A stretch of DNA of 54,562 nt, taken from positions 1 to 54,562 of the forward strand of contig DATHAL010000090.1 in the NCBI GenBank assembly GCA_035296705.1, in the 5' to 3' direction. The notes beneath the pieces were generated by a model. That model was not told the DNA's origin. It did not search any database and saw nothing but the letters and a program-made list of their open reading frames with translations. How positions within the stretch are numbered: the first letter of the stretch is position 1; each line of letters begins with the position of its first letter. This document shows positions 18,526 to 27,437 of the stretch, piece after piece. This DNA is from WHSW01 sp035296705. GTDB lineage: Bacteria > Actinomycetota > Thermoleophilia > Solirubrobacterales > 70-9. The position numbers and the translations under genes were made by a program.

Positions 18526-19574
18526 TGCAAGCCGTCGTGCTGGTCGGTGGCGAGGGCACGCGCCTTCGCCCGCTCACGCTCACCCAGCCGAAGCCGGCGA
18601 TCCCGCTCGTCGACCGGCCGTTCATTCGCTTCATCGTCGATTGGCTCGCACGCCACGGGATCGACGAGGTCGTGATGGCGTGCGGCTTCAGGGCCGCGGA
18701 TCTGCGCTCCGCACTCGGCGATGCCCTACCGGGCGGGCCGACGATCACGTACGTCGAGGAGGACGAGCCGCTGGGGACTGCGGGGCCCGTGCGGCTCGCC
18801 GCCGAGCGCGGGCTGCTCGGGGAGCGATTCATGGTCCTGAACGGCGACGTGCTCAGCGATCTGGACCTGACGGCGCTTCAGCGCCAGCATGCCGAGACGG
18901 CGGCCGCCGCGAGCCTGGCCCTCTACTCGATCGAGGACCCGAGCCACTATGGCCTGGTCCGGCGCCGCGCCGACGGCGAGGTGCTCGGCTTCCTCGAGAA
19001 GCCCGAGCCCGGGCAGATCGACACCGACGAGGTGAACGCGGGCGCCTACGTCCTCGAGCGCGCGGTGCTCGAGCTGATCCCGTCGGGGCGTCCGGTGTCG
19101 ATCGAGCGCGAGATCTTCCCGCGGCTCGTCGGCCGTGGTCTCTACGGCCGTCGCCTCGACGGCTACTGGATGGACATCGGCACACCCGAGCGGTATCTCC
19201 AGGCGAGCTGGGACATCCTCGAGGGCCGGGTCGAGACCGAGCTTCCCGGCGAGGGCGGCCCGTTCGTCGCGGAGGGCGCCGAGGTCGACGAGGGCGCCCG
19301 GCTGGCCGAGCGCGCCGTCGTCCGCACCGGGGCGCGCGTGGCAGCCGGCGCCGCGGTCGCCGAGTCGGTGCTGTTGGAGCGGTGCAGGGTCGAGGCCGAC
19401 GCCGAGGTCCGCGGCTCGATCCTCGCCGCCGGGGTCGCGGTCGGGGCTAGGGCGAGAATCGGCGGCGGGAGCGTGATCGGCGCCGGAGCACGAATCGAGT
19501 CGGAGGCGGCGGTCGCCGCCGGGAGCCGCGTGGAGCCCGGAGAGGTGGTCGCAGCGGGCGCGGTGGCACCGTGA
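18525..19574 (+). CDS. Sugar nucleotidyltransferase with hexapeptide-repeat tail (mannose-1-P guanylyltransferase-like)
   Basis: 349 residues. The N-terminal GT-A fold has the pyrophosphorylase loop VVLVGGEGTRLRPLTLTQPKPA, NGDVLSDLD and FLEKPEPGQIDTDEVNAGAYV. From about residue 245 a left-handed beta-helix of hexapeptide repeats follows (AVVRTGARVAAGAAVAESVLL and later IGGGSVIGAGARI). This layout is that of GDP-mannose or NDP-glucose pyrophosphorylases. Together with the dehydrogenase before it and the PGI/PMI after it, it forms a coupled sugar-nucleotide supply operon. The neighbouring PMI-type gene favours GDP-mannose, without proof. Confidence 0.85.
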   Translation: MQAVVLVGGEGTRLRPLTLTQPKPAIPLVDRPFIRFIVDWLARHGIDEVVMACGFRAADLRSALGDALPGGPTITYVEEDEPLGTAGPVRLAAERGLLGERFMVLNGDVLSDLDLTALQRQHAETAAAASLALYSIEDPSHYGLVRRRADGEVLGFLEKPEPGQIDTDEVNAGAYVLERAVLELIPSGRPVSIEREIFPRLVGRGLYGRRLDGYWMDIGTPERYLQASWDILEGRVETELPGEGGPFVAEGAEVDEGARLAERAVVRTGARVAAGAAVAESVLLERCRVEADAEVRGSILAAGVAVGARARIGGGSVIGAGARIESEAAVAAGSRVEPGEVVAAGAVAP

Positions 19575-20590
19575 ACGCGCTTCGCGAGGCCGACCCGGGC
19601 GGCCAGCGCGACGACGTCCTCGCCCTTCCCGACCACCTGCGAGACGCGCTTTGGCGGGTCGAGTCGGCGGGGCTCGAGCCCACCGAGGCCCGCGGCGTGA
19701 TCGTCTGCGGCATGGGCGGCTCGGCGATCGGCGCGATGCTCGCCCGCGCGGCGATGGGCGACGCGCTCAACCGGCCGATGCAGGTGTTCCGCGACTACGA
19801 GCTCCCGCCGTGGACCAACCCCGACCGCGCGATCCTCTGCTCGAGCTACTCGGGCGAGACCGAGGAGACGCTCGCCTGCTTCGAGGCCGCGGAGGCGGTC
19901 GGCGCGCGGCGCTACGTCGCGACCACGGGCGGCGCCCTCGCGGACGCGGCGCGGGCCGCCGGCGTCCCCGTAATCGGCTTGCCCTCCGGCCTTCAGCCGC
20001 GCCACGCCGTCGGCTACGGATTCACGGTGGCGTGCGAGATCGCGGCGCTCGTCGGTGCCGCCGCGGGCGTGAGGACGGAGATCGACACCGCGGCCGCACA
20101 TCTCGAGCAGGGCAGTGAGCGGCTCGTCGCCAGGGCGGCGGAGCTCGCCGATCGGGTCAAGGGCACGGTGCCGGCGATCTACGGCTGCGACGTCACGGTT
20201 CCGGTCGCCTACCGCTGGAAGTGCGAGATCAACGAGAACGCGAAGCAGCACGCCTTCAGCCACCAGCTCCCGGAGCTCGACCACAACGAGATCGTCGGCT
20301 GGAGCGGCCACCCGAGCGCCTCCGGGTTCTCGGCGATCTTCCTCACCGACCGCGACCAGCACCCGCGCCTCCAGAAGCGGGCGGAGCTGACGGCGGCGCT
20401 GATCGAGCCGCGTGCCGCGGGGGTCGAGATCGTCGAGACCGAGGGCGAGACCCGCGTCGAGCGGCTCCTGTGGGGCGTGATGCTCGGCGATCTCGTCTCG
20501 CTCCACCTCGCCGCGCACAACGGCGTCGACCCGACGCCGATCGAGGTCATCGACCGGCTCAAGGACGAGCTCGGCCGCTCCGCGGATTAG
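19571..20590 (+). CDS. Bifunctional phosphoglucose/phosphomannose isomerase (SIS domain)
   Basis: 339 residues matching the archaeal/actinobacterial PGI/PMI family: an N-terminal SIS domain with GVIVCGMGGSAIGAML and SSYSGETEETL, the Glu/Lys/His catalytic neighbourhood in KCEINENAKQHAFSHQLPELDHNE, and a C-terminal LHLAAHNGVDPTPIEVIDRLK. It interconverts fructose-6-phosphate with glucose- and mannose-6-phosphate, feeding the nucleotidyltransferase encoded just upstream. GTG start overlaps that gene's stop by four bases. Confidence 0.9.
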   Translation: MNALREADPGGQRDDVLALPDHLRDALWRVESAGLEPTEARGVIVCGMGGSAIGAMLARAAMGDALNRPMQVFRDYELPPWTNPDRAILCSSYSGETEETLACFEAAEAVGARRYVATTGGALADAARAAGVPVIGLPSGLQPRHAVGYGFTVACEIAALVGAAAGVRTEIDTAAAHLEQGSERLVARAAELADRVKGTVPAIYGCDVTVPVAYRWKCEINENAKQHAFSHQLPELDHNEIVGWSGHPSASGFSAIFLTDRDQHPRLQKRAELTAALIEPRAAGVEIVETEGETRVERLLWGVMLGDLVSLHLAAHNGVDPTPIEVIDRLKDELGRSAD

Positions 20591-20665
20591 GCTTTCCGGC
20601 CCGATTTACTTCAGCCCCTGATCGACGTCGACACAGGCTCCTTCTTCACGATCGTCGTCGTCGCG

Positions 20666-21811
20666 ATGCTCGCGTCCGTGCTCGTGGTCGCGATGCCGCG
20701 ACCCTACGCGCCGCCCGTGGTCGTCGTCGAGCTCATGTTCGGGATCCTCGTGGGCCCACAGGTCCTCGGGCTCGCCGACAGCGACAACTTCATCAACTTC
20801 TTCTCGAGCCTCGGGCTGGGGATGCTGTTCTTCTTCGCGGGGTATGAGATCGACTTCGAGCGGATCCGCGGCCGGCCCCTGCGGCTCGGGGTCTTGGGCT
20901 GGCTCATCTCGCTGGTCCTCGCCTACGGGATCGGCGGGGTCCTGGCTGCGGCCGGGGTGGTCGTCTCCTACCTGTACACCGGCTCCGCGCTTGCCACCAC
21001 CGCGATCGGCACGCTGATCCCGATCCTGCGCGACGGTGGCGAGCTGCGGACGCGGTTCGGGACCTACCTCTTGGCCGCGGGCGCCGTCGGCGAGTTCGGA
21101 CCGATCCTGCTGATCACGCTCGTGCTCGCAACGACGCATCCGCTTCACGAGGCCGGGATCCTGCTCGCGTTCGTCGCCCTGGCCCTCGTCCTCGCGCTGC
21201 TCTCCGTGCGCTTCGCCTGGCGCGGGTTCGGCGCCCTGGAGCGCACCGTGGAGTCATCGAGCCAGCTCGCGGTGCGAATCGCGACCGTGCTCGTCTTCGG
21301 CCTCGTGTTCCTCGCGGGGGACCTCGGACTCGACATCCTGCTCGGCGGGTTCGTCGCCGGGATGATCGTCAGGGCGGCGCTGCGTGGCCGCGAGCTCGCC
21401 GCATTCGAGTCGAAGGTGACGGCGGTGGGCTTCGGCTTTCTGATCCCGTTCTTCTTCGTCGAGAGCGGGATCGAGTTCGACCTTGACGCGCTCGGCTCGG
21501 CCGCGGCGCTGGGCAAGCTGGTTCTCTTCCTCGGCCTGTTCCTCGTCATCCGCGGGCTGCCGGCGATGTTGCTGTACCGAGGCGCGCTCGCAACGCGTGA
21601 CCGGCTCGCGCTCGCGTTTTACTGCGCCACCGAGCTGCCGCTCGTGGTCGCGATCACGACGATCGCGATCGACGTCGGCAAGATGGAATCCTCGACCGCC
21701 GCAGGCCTGGTCGGGGCCGCGATGATCTCGACCCTGGCCTATCCCTTCATCGGCATGGCCCTGCGCCGCGCTTCGTCCGGGGAGCCGGCGCCCGCGCCGG
21801 CCGCCGGCTAA
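20666..21811 (+). CDS. Cation/proton antiporter, CPA2 (Kef/NapA-like) membrane domain
   Basis: About 381 residues with eleven or twelve membrane segments. GILVGPQVLGL after the first helix and LGLGMLFFFAGYEIDF fit the Na/H exchanger domain, and LAAGAVGEFGPILL is the region that holds the ion-binding acidic residue in the family. No C-terminal TrkA-N or TrkA-C domain follows, so it is a membrane-domain-only antiporter. The ATG at 20666 cuts through the first hydrophobic segment. The in-frame sequence upstream (LIDVDTGSFFTIVVV, from a CTG at 20618) would complete it, but no ATG, GTG or TTG exists between the preceding stop and 20666. The real start is therefore uncertain. Confidence 0.82.
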   Translation: MLASVLVVAMPRPYAPPVVVVELMFGILVGPQVLGLADSDNFINFFSSLGLGMLFFFAGYEIDFERIRGRPLRLGVLGWLISLVLAYGIGGVLAAAGVVVSYLYTGSALATTAIGTLIPILRDGGELRTRFGTYLLAAGAVGEFGPILLITLVLATTHPLHEAGILLAFVALALVLALLSVRFAWRGFGALERTVESSSQLAVRIATVLVFGLVFLAGDLGLDILLGGFVAGMIVRAALRGRELAAFESKVTAVGFGFLIPFFFVESGIEFDLDALGSAAALGKLVLFLGLFLVIRGLPAMLLYRGALATRDRLALAFYCATELPLVVAITTIAIDVGKMESSTAAGLVGAAMISTLAYPFIGMALRRASSGEPAPAPAAG

Positions 21812-21850
21812 GCGCCGGCCGGGCTGCGTCGCTAACTCCACATGCTCGCG

Positions 21851-22237
21851 TCAGCCGCCGGAGTCAGGCGGTCGGCGGGCCCGCTTGAGCTCGGAGCGCC
21901 GCCGCTTGGATTGAAGCCGGCGCTCGCTCGCGGCGCGGCCCGGCTTCGTCGGCTTGCGGCGCCGCCGCGGGCGCAGCGCGCCGCCGACCCGCGCGCGCAG
22001 CCGCGCCACCGCGAGCTCGCGGTTGCGCGCCTGGCTGCGCGAGTCCTGCGCGATCGCCGTGACGCGTGGGCCGAAGCGGCCCTTGAGCCTGCGCTTCTGC
22101 TCATCCGTGAGCGCCTCCGAGGAGTCGACGTCGAACACCGCCTCGATCCGCGACGCGGTGACGTTCGCGTGCTGTCCACCCGGCCCGGACGAGCGGCTGG
22201 CCCGCAGCTCGATCTCGTTCAGTGGGATCTCGGTCAG
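21851..22237 (-). CDS. arfB: ArfB-like ribosome rescue peptidyl-tRNA hydrolase (GGQ domain)
   Basis: About 128 residues. The catalytic GGQ motif appears in RSSGPGGQHANVTASRIEAVF, and the rest is a highly basic C-terminal tail (KRRLKGRF, RPRRRRKPTKPG) like the ribosome-channel-binding tail of ArfB/YaeJ/ICT1. Such proteins release peptides from stalled ribosomes without a stop codon. The frame lacks any ATG, GTG or TTG before the GGQ. The in-frame stop lies inside ahcY, so the best start is a CTG at 22237, eight bases after the ahcY stop. The first GTG is already past the active site. Domain call is firm, start is not. Confidence 0.78.
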   Translation of the reverse strand: MTEIPLNEIELRASRSSGPGGQHANVTASRIEAVFDVDSSEALTDEQKRRLKGRFGPRVTAIAQDSRSQARNRELAVARLRARVGGALRPRRRRKPTKPGRAASERRLQSKRRRSELKRARRPPDSGG

Positions 22238-22244
22238 GGGGCGC

Positions 22245-23669
22245 TCAGTACCGGTAGTGGTCCGGCTTGAAAGGCCCCTCGATCGGCACGCCGATGTACG
22301 CCGCCTGCTCCGGGTCGAGCGTGGTCAGGCTGACGCCCAGCGCGTCCAGGTGGAGCTTCGCGACCTTCTCGTCGAGATGCTTCGGCAGCACGTAGACGCG
22401 CTTTTCGTACTCGTCGTTCTTGGAGAACAGCTCGATCTGCGCGATCACCTGGTTCGTGAACGAGTTCGACATCACGAACGAAGGATGGCCGGTCGCGTTG
22501 CCGAGGTTCAGGAGCCGGCCCTCCGAGAGGACGATGATCGCGTGGCCGTCCGGGAACGTCCACTCGTCGACCTGCGGCTTGATCTGCGTCCGCTGGATTC
22601 CCGGCACCCGCTGGAGCCCCGCCATGTCGATCTCGTTGTCGAAGTGCCCGATGTTGCCGACGATCGCCTGGTGCTTCATCCGTGCCATGTCCGCGGCGGT
22701 GATGATGTCGCGGTTCCCGGTCGCGGTGACGAAGATGTCGGCCGTCTCCACCACCTCGTCGAGCGTCCGCACCTCATAGCCCTCCATCGCCGCCTGAAGG
22801 GCGCAGATCGGGTCGATCTCGGTGATGACGACCCGCGCGCCCTGACCTCGCAGCGACGAGGCGCAGCCCTTGCCGACGTCCCCGTACCCGCAGACCACGG
22901 CCACCTTGCCGCCGATCATCACGTCGGTGGCGCGGTTGATGCCGTCGATCAGCGAGTGGCGGCAGCCGTAGAGGTTGTCGAACTTCGACTTCGTCACGGA
23001 ATCGTTGACGTTGATCGCCGGGAACAGCAGGTCGCCGGTCTCCGCGAGCTGATAGAGGCGGTGGACCCCGGTTGTCGTCTCCTCGGTGACGCCCTTGACG
23101 CCGGCGGCGAGCCGGGTCCAGCGCTGGGGGTCGGACTCGAGCGAACGGCGCAGCGTCTCGAGGATGATCGCGAACTCCTCGGACTCGGCGGAGGCGGGAT
23201 CCGGCACTGCCCCGGCGGCCTCGAACTCGGTCCCCTTGTGGACGAGGAGCGTCGCATCGCCGCCGTCGTCGAGGATCATATTCGGCCCCGCGCCGTCGGA
23301 CCAGGAGAGGGCCCGTTCCGTGCACCACCAGTACTCCTCGAGCGTCTCGCCCTTCCAGGCGTACACGGGGATGCCGGCGGCGGCGATCGCGGCGGCGGCG
23401 TGGTCCTGCGTCGAGAAGATGTTGCAGGAGGCCCAGCGGACCTCGGCCCCGAGAGCGATCAGGGTCTCGATCAGGACGGCCGTCTGGACGGTCATGTGCA
23501 GCGAGCCCGTGATCCGGGCGCCGGCCAGCGGCTTGGAGGCGGCGTACTCCTCGCGGGTCCGCATCAGGCCGGGCATCTCGTGCTCGGCAAGACGGATCTC
23601 CTTGCGGCCGAAATCGGCGAGGCCGATGTCCGCGACCTTGTAATCGTGCTCGGTGGCGATCGTCGTCAT
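22245..23669 (-). CDS. ahcY: Adenosylhomocysteinase
   Basis: 474 residues. NAD-dependent hydrolysis of S-adenosylhomocysteine to adenosine and homocysteine, which closes the methylation cycle. Diagnostic stretches are SLHMTVQTAVLIETL, FSTQDHAAAAI, NVNDSVTKSKFDNLYGCRHSL, the NAD loop VCGYGDVGKGCA and the closing PFKPDHYRY. The ATG has GGGAG six bases upstream. The open frame continues 16 codons back but without homology. The upstream gap to the divergent nucleotidyltransferase is under 90 bases, too short for the known SAH riboswitch, and none was seen. ArfB follows on the same strand. Confidence 0.97.
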   Translation of the reverse strand: MTTIATEHDYKVADIGLADFGRKEIRLAEHEMPGLMRTREEYAASKPLAGARITGSLHMTVQTAVLIETLIALGAEVRWASCNIFSTQDHAAAAIAAAGIPVYAWKGETLEEYWWCTERALSWSDGAGPNMILDDGGDATLLVHKGTEFEAAGAVPDPASAESEEFAIILETLRRSLESDPQRWTRLAAGVKGVTEETTTGVHRLYQLAETGDLLFPAINVNDSVTKSKFDNLYGCRHSLIDGINRATDVMIGGKVAVVCGYGDVGKGCASSLRGQGARVVITEIDPICALQAAMEGYEVRTLDEVVETADIFVTATGNRDIITAADMARMKHQAIVGNIGHFDNEIDMAGLQRVPGIQRTQIKPQVDEWTFPDGHAIIVLSEGRLLNLGNATGHPSFVMSNSFTNQVIAQIELFSKNDEYEKRVYVLPKHLDEKVAKLHLDALGVSLTTLDPEQAAYIGVPIEGPFKPDHYRY

Positions 23670-23752
23670 TCGTCTCCCGGGGTTGTGACTGCGCTGCGAA
23701 ACCTTAGTGCCTGTCAATGGTTAGCCTGCCGCCGGATGGAGGTCGAACGACG

Positions 23753-24721
23753 GTGAGGGCGATGGTCATGGCCGCCGGCCTCGGCACGCGCCTCAAGCCG
23801 CTCACGCTCGAGGTCCCGAAGCCCATGGTGCCGGTCGGCAACCGCCCGATCATGGAGCACATCCTGCGCCTGCTCCGGCGCCACGACCTCGGCGACGTGA
23901 TCGCGAACCTCCACTGGTTCCCGGACACGATCCGCGGCCGTTTCGGCGACGGCTCGGACCTCGGTATCGAGCTGACGTACAGCTACGAGGAGGCGCTCCT
24001 GGGCACCGCGGGCGGGGTCCGCAACGTCCGGGACTTCTTCGGCTCCGAGCCGTTCTGCGTGATGGCGGCCGACGCGCTCACCGACATCGACCTCGCGGCG
24101 CTTGCCCGCGCCCACGCGGAGAGCGACTGGATCGCGACCCTGGCGGTCAAGCGGGTCGCGAGCGTGAGCGAGTTCGGCGTCATCGTCACCGGCTCGGACG
24201 GGCGCGTGCAGGGCTTCCAGGAGAAGCCCGACCCGGCGGAGGCCCTGTCGAACCTCGCCAATTGCATGATCTACGTGCTCGAGCCCGAGGTCTTCGACCA
24301 CTTCCCGGACGCACGCGAGGTCGATTTCGCGCTCGACGTCTTCCCGGCCCTGCTCGAGCACGACGTGCCGTTCGGCGTCCACATCACCGACGCCTACTGG
24401 AATGACGTGGGGTCGCTCTCGGAGTACCTGCAGGGGAATCTCGATCTGATCGAGCGTGCCGTGGACGTCGAACCCGTCGGCGAGCTGGTCGCCGACGACG
24501 GTCTGGATGGCGTCGAGCTGCACGGGCGGGCGCTGGTTGGCGACCGTGTCGAGATTGGCGCCGGCGTTCGCCTCGACGGACCGCTGGTGATCGGCCCGGG
24601 AGCGCGGATCGGCGATGGCGCGAACGTGCGCGAATCCGTGCTCCTCGCGGGGGCGGAGGTGCCCGCTCGCGGCGTGCTCGCGGGCGCGATCGCGGGCAAC
24701 GCGGATCACCTGGGCGCATAG
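23753..24721 (+). CDS. NDP-sugar pyrophosphorylase (mannose-1-phosphate guanylyltransferase-like)
   Basis: 322 residues, a second sugar nucleotidyltransferase, not closely similar to the one at 18525. It has VMAAGLGTRLKPLTLEVPKPM, AADALTDIDL and GFQEKPDPAEALSNLANCMIYV. From about residue 245 it has a short run of hexapeptide repeats (VEIGAGVRLDGPLVIGPGARI), ending with a small cap. The GTG at 23753 has GGAGG ten bases before it and gives the canonical N-terminus; an ATG at 23717 would add twelve non-conserved residues. It diverges from ahcY. Substrate unknown; a GDP-mannose or UDP/dTDP-glucose role is possible. Confidence 0.85.
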   Translation: MRAMVMAAGLGTRLKPLTLEVPKPMVPVGNRPIMEHILRLLRRHDLGDVIANLHWFPDTIRGRFGDGSDLGIELTYSYEEALLGTAGGVRNVRDFFGSEPFCVMAADALTDIDLAALARAHAESDWIATLAVKRVASVSEFGVIVTGSDGRVQGFQEKPDPAEALSNLANCMIYVLEPEVFDHFPDAREVDFALDVFPALLEHDVPFGVHITDAYWNDVGSLSEYLQGNLDLIERAVDVEPVGELVADDGLDGVELHGRALVGDRVEIGAGVRLDGPLVIGPGARIGDGANVRESVLLAGAEVPARGVLAGAIAGNADHLGA

Positions 24722-24791
24722 CCGCTGCAACTGCGGGAAATCCGCGCCGCATCTGCGGCCGTTCACGCAGTCGTGCCTGCGGCTTTCCGCC

Positions 24792-27437
24792 ATGCTTGCT
24801 GCAATCGATCGCAATGAACCCAGAGATATCGACGTGAGCGAGGGCGCGCGCAGCTACGAACCGCGCTTCCGGGCACTCGCGACGAGCGCCCCGGTCGGCA
24901 TCTACGAGCTCGACGGCGAGGGCAACTGCCTGTTCGTCAACGACCACTGGACCCAGCTCGCGGGCATCACGGCGGAGGATGCGCTCGGGCTGGGGTGGAG
25001 GAGGGTGATCCATCCGGACGATCTCGAGCGGGTGGTCACGGAGTGGGTTCGGGCAGCGGCCGCGGAGCGTCCGTTCGAGCTCGAGTACCGCTACCTACGC
25101 CCGGACGGCGAGGTCGTCTGGGTCGTGGGCCGGGCCGTCGCGATGCGCGACGAGGACCGCAGGCCGACCGGCTACCTCGGCACCGCGATCGACATCAGCG
25201 AGCAGAAGCGCGCCACGTCGCGGTTCAGCGACCTGCTGGAGGCGACGCCCGATCCGATCGTGATCGTTGACGCCGAGGGGACGATCGTCCTCGTCAACGC
25301 CCGCGTCGGCCAGGTCTTCGGGTACCGGCGCGAGGACCTGATCGGCAAGCCGATCGAGCTCCTGGTACCGGAGGGCTTCGACGCCCATGAGGCGTACCGG
25401 AGCGCATTCATGCGCGAGCCGGGGGCGCGGCCGATGGGCTCCGGGCTCGAGCTCTGGGCGCGGCGCGCGGACGGGACCGAGGTCGCGGTCGAGATCAGCC
25501 TCGCGCCGCTCGAGACGGAGGAGGGGACCTTGGTCTCGGCGGCGATCCGCGACGTCACCGAGCGTCGGCGGGCGGATCGGGCGATGCGCGAGCTCGCGGC
25601 GATCGTCGACTCGACCGCCGACGCCGTGATCGGCGTCGACCTCGAGGGCTCGATCACGAGCTGGAACCGCAGCGCCGAGCGGATCTTCGGCTACGCGGCC
25701 GAGGAGGTGATCGGCTCTTCGACCGACATCCTGGTGCCACCCGGGCATACGTCGGAGCTGCCGCAGATCATCGAGCGGATCAAGGCCGGCAGGGGTGTGG
25801 CGCGGCTCGAAACGCAGCGTATGCGCAAGGACACGAGCCGCATCGAGGTTGCGCTGACCGTCTCGCCGATCTCGGATGCGGCGGGGCGCGTCGTGGGCGC
25901 CTCGAAGATCGCTCGCGACATTACGGAGCAGAAGGCGAGCCAGCAGCGGCTCGCAGAAAGCGCCAGGCACTTCGTGATGGTCCAGGACCTGGTCGCGACC
26001 TGCGGCTTCGGCGGCTACTTCAAGCGCGTCAACGCCGCCGCGTGGGAGCGGACGCTCGGCTGGAGCGAGCGGGAGCTCCTGTCGCGGTCGTTCATGGACT
26101 TCATCCACCCGGATGACCAGGCGGCGACCGCCGCCGAGATCGAGAAGCTCTCCCGCGGCGGGACGACCGCGGCGTTCAACATCCGTGGGGCCCACCGGGA
26201 CGGCGGCTGGCGCTGGACCGAGTGGTCGGCGAGCCCGGACCTGGAGGCGGGCCTCTTTTACTGCGTCGGCCGCGACATCAGCCGCCGCATGGAGACCGAG
26301 CGGACGCTGGCGGCCGAACGCCGGCAGCTCGCCGACGCCCAGGAGATGGCGCGGGTCGGCAGCTGGGAGGTAAACCTCGAAACGGGCGAGCGGACGTGGT
26401 CCGCGCAGCAGTTCCGCAACCTCGGCTTCTCCCCCGACGGCCCGGTGCCGCACCCCGAGCAGGTAGCGGAACGCATCCACCCCGAGGACCGCGAGCGCTA
26501 CGAGGACTTCCTCAGGGCGATCGACGAGGGGGAGCGCGACATCGCACTCGACTACCGCGTCGTGCTTCCCAGCGGCGAGATTCGCTGGATCGAGGCCCGC
26601 GGCCACGTGGTCATCGAGCGGGACGGCACCCGACGCCTGGTCGGCACGAACCGCGACGCGACGGCAGAACGCGACGCGGAGCGCGTCAAGGACGAGTTCT
26701 TCAGCCTGATCTCCCACGAGCTGCGAACTCCGCTCACGTCGATCATCGGCTACACCGAGCTGCTCGCGGAGCTAGAGACCGAGAACCTGAGCGAGCAGGG
26801 CCGGCGGTTCGTAGAGGTGATCGAGCGGAACTCGCGGCGCGAGCTCAACCTCGTCGGCGATCTGCTGATGCTGACCAGGGTGACCGCGGGCACGTTCGAG
26901 ATCGAACGCACGGAGACCGACCTCACGGAGATCGCGAGGGCGACGCTTTATGCCGCGAGCCCGGCCGCCGAACAGGCGGGCGTGTCGCTCGAGCTCAGCG
27001 CCGGGGCGCCGGCGCTCGTCGAGGGCGACCACCACCGGCTCGCGCAGGTGCTGGACAACCTGGTCTCCAACGCGATCAAGTTCACCCCCCGCGGTGGCGC
27101 CGTTACCGTCGCCGTCGACGCCAGCGCCGACTGGGTGACCCTGGAGGTGAGCGATACGGGGATCGGGATCCCCGAAAACGAGCTCGGACGGCTCTTCGAG
27201 CGGATGTTCCGGGCCGAGGATGCCGAACGGCTCCACATTCCGGGGACCGGTCTCGGCCTCACGATCGTCAAGGCCATCGTCGACGCGCACGACGCCACGA
27301 TCTCGGTCAGCAGCGAGCCGGGTCGCGGCACCACGTTCAGCGTCGAGCTGCCGGCGGTCGGCCTGCGCCACGCGGACGATCGGCGGCGGGCGGCCGGGAG
27401 CGGCCGGCGCCGAGGAGAGGCTGCGAGGACGAGATGA
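24792..27437 (+). CDS. Soluble hybrid-free sensor histidine kinase with five PAS domains
   Basis: About 881 residues and no membrane segment, so a cytosolic sensor. Five PAS/PAC units are visible by their starts and PAC ends: about 24-140 (DISEQKRA), 143-262 (DVTERRRA), 265-385 (DITEQKAS), 390-508 (DISRRMET) and 512-632 (RDATAERDAERV). HisKA follows with the phospho-acceptor His642 in SLISHELRTPLTSIIGY, then a HATPase domain with NLVSNAIKFTPRGG, DTGIGIPE and GTGLGLTIVKAI. PAS units often bind haem, flavin or small ligands; none can be named here. The stop overlaps the response regulator start (ATGATGG). A GTG at 24834 is an alternative start. Confidence 0.9.
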   Translation: MLAAIDRNEPRDIDVSEGARSYEPRFRALATSAPVGIYELDGEGNCLFVNDHWTQLAGITAEDALGLGWRRVIHPDDLERVVTEWVRAAAAERPFELEYRYLRPDGEVVWVVGRAVAMRDEDRRPTGYLGTAIDISEQKRATSRFSDLLEATPDPIVIVDAEGTIVLVNARVGQVFGYRREDLIGKPIELLVPEGFDAHEAYRSAFMREPGARPMGSGLELWARRADGTEVAVEISLAPLETEEGTLVSAAIRDVTERRRADRAMRELAAIVDSTADAVIGVDLEGSITSWNRSAERIFGYAAEEVIGSSTDILVPPGHTSELPQIIERIKAGRGVARLETQRMRKDTSRIEVALTVSPISDAAGRVVGASKIARDITEQKASQQRLAESARHFVMVQDLVATCGFGGYFKRVNAAAWERTLGWSERELLSRSFMDFIHPDDQAATAAEIEKLSRGGTTAAFNIRGAHRDGGWRWTEWSASPDLEAGLFYCVGRDISRRMETERTLAAERRQLADAQEMARVGSWEVNLETGERTWSAQQFRNLGFSPDGPVPHPEQVAERIHPEDRERYEDFLRAIDEGERDIALDYRVVLPSGEIRWIEARGHVVIERDGTRRLVGTNRDATAERDAERVKDEFFSLISHELRTPLTSIIGYTELLAELETENLSEQGRRFVEVIERNSRRELNLVGDLLMLTRVTAGTFEIERTETDLTEIARATLYAASPAAEQAGVSLELSAGAPALVEGDHHRLAQVLDNLVSNAIKFTPRGGAVTVAVDASADWVTLEVSDTGIGIPENELGRLFERMFRAEDAERLHIPGTGLGLTIVKAIVDAHDATISVSSEPGRGTTFSVELPAVGLRHADDRRRAAGSGRRRGEAARTR

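Noticed and set aside
21802..21818. GCCGGC-TAAGC-GCCGGC hairpin over the antiporter stop as a bidirectional terminator
   Set aside because: Six-base self-complementary arms are frequent by chance in this composition, and there is no T-run on either strand.
23670..23752. Possible SAH riboswitch or clear promoter upstream of ahcY
   Set aside because: The gap is under 90 bases and shows no SAH riboswitch features. A TTGACA on the minus strand at 23717-23712 has no matching -10 at 16-18 bases.
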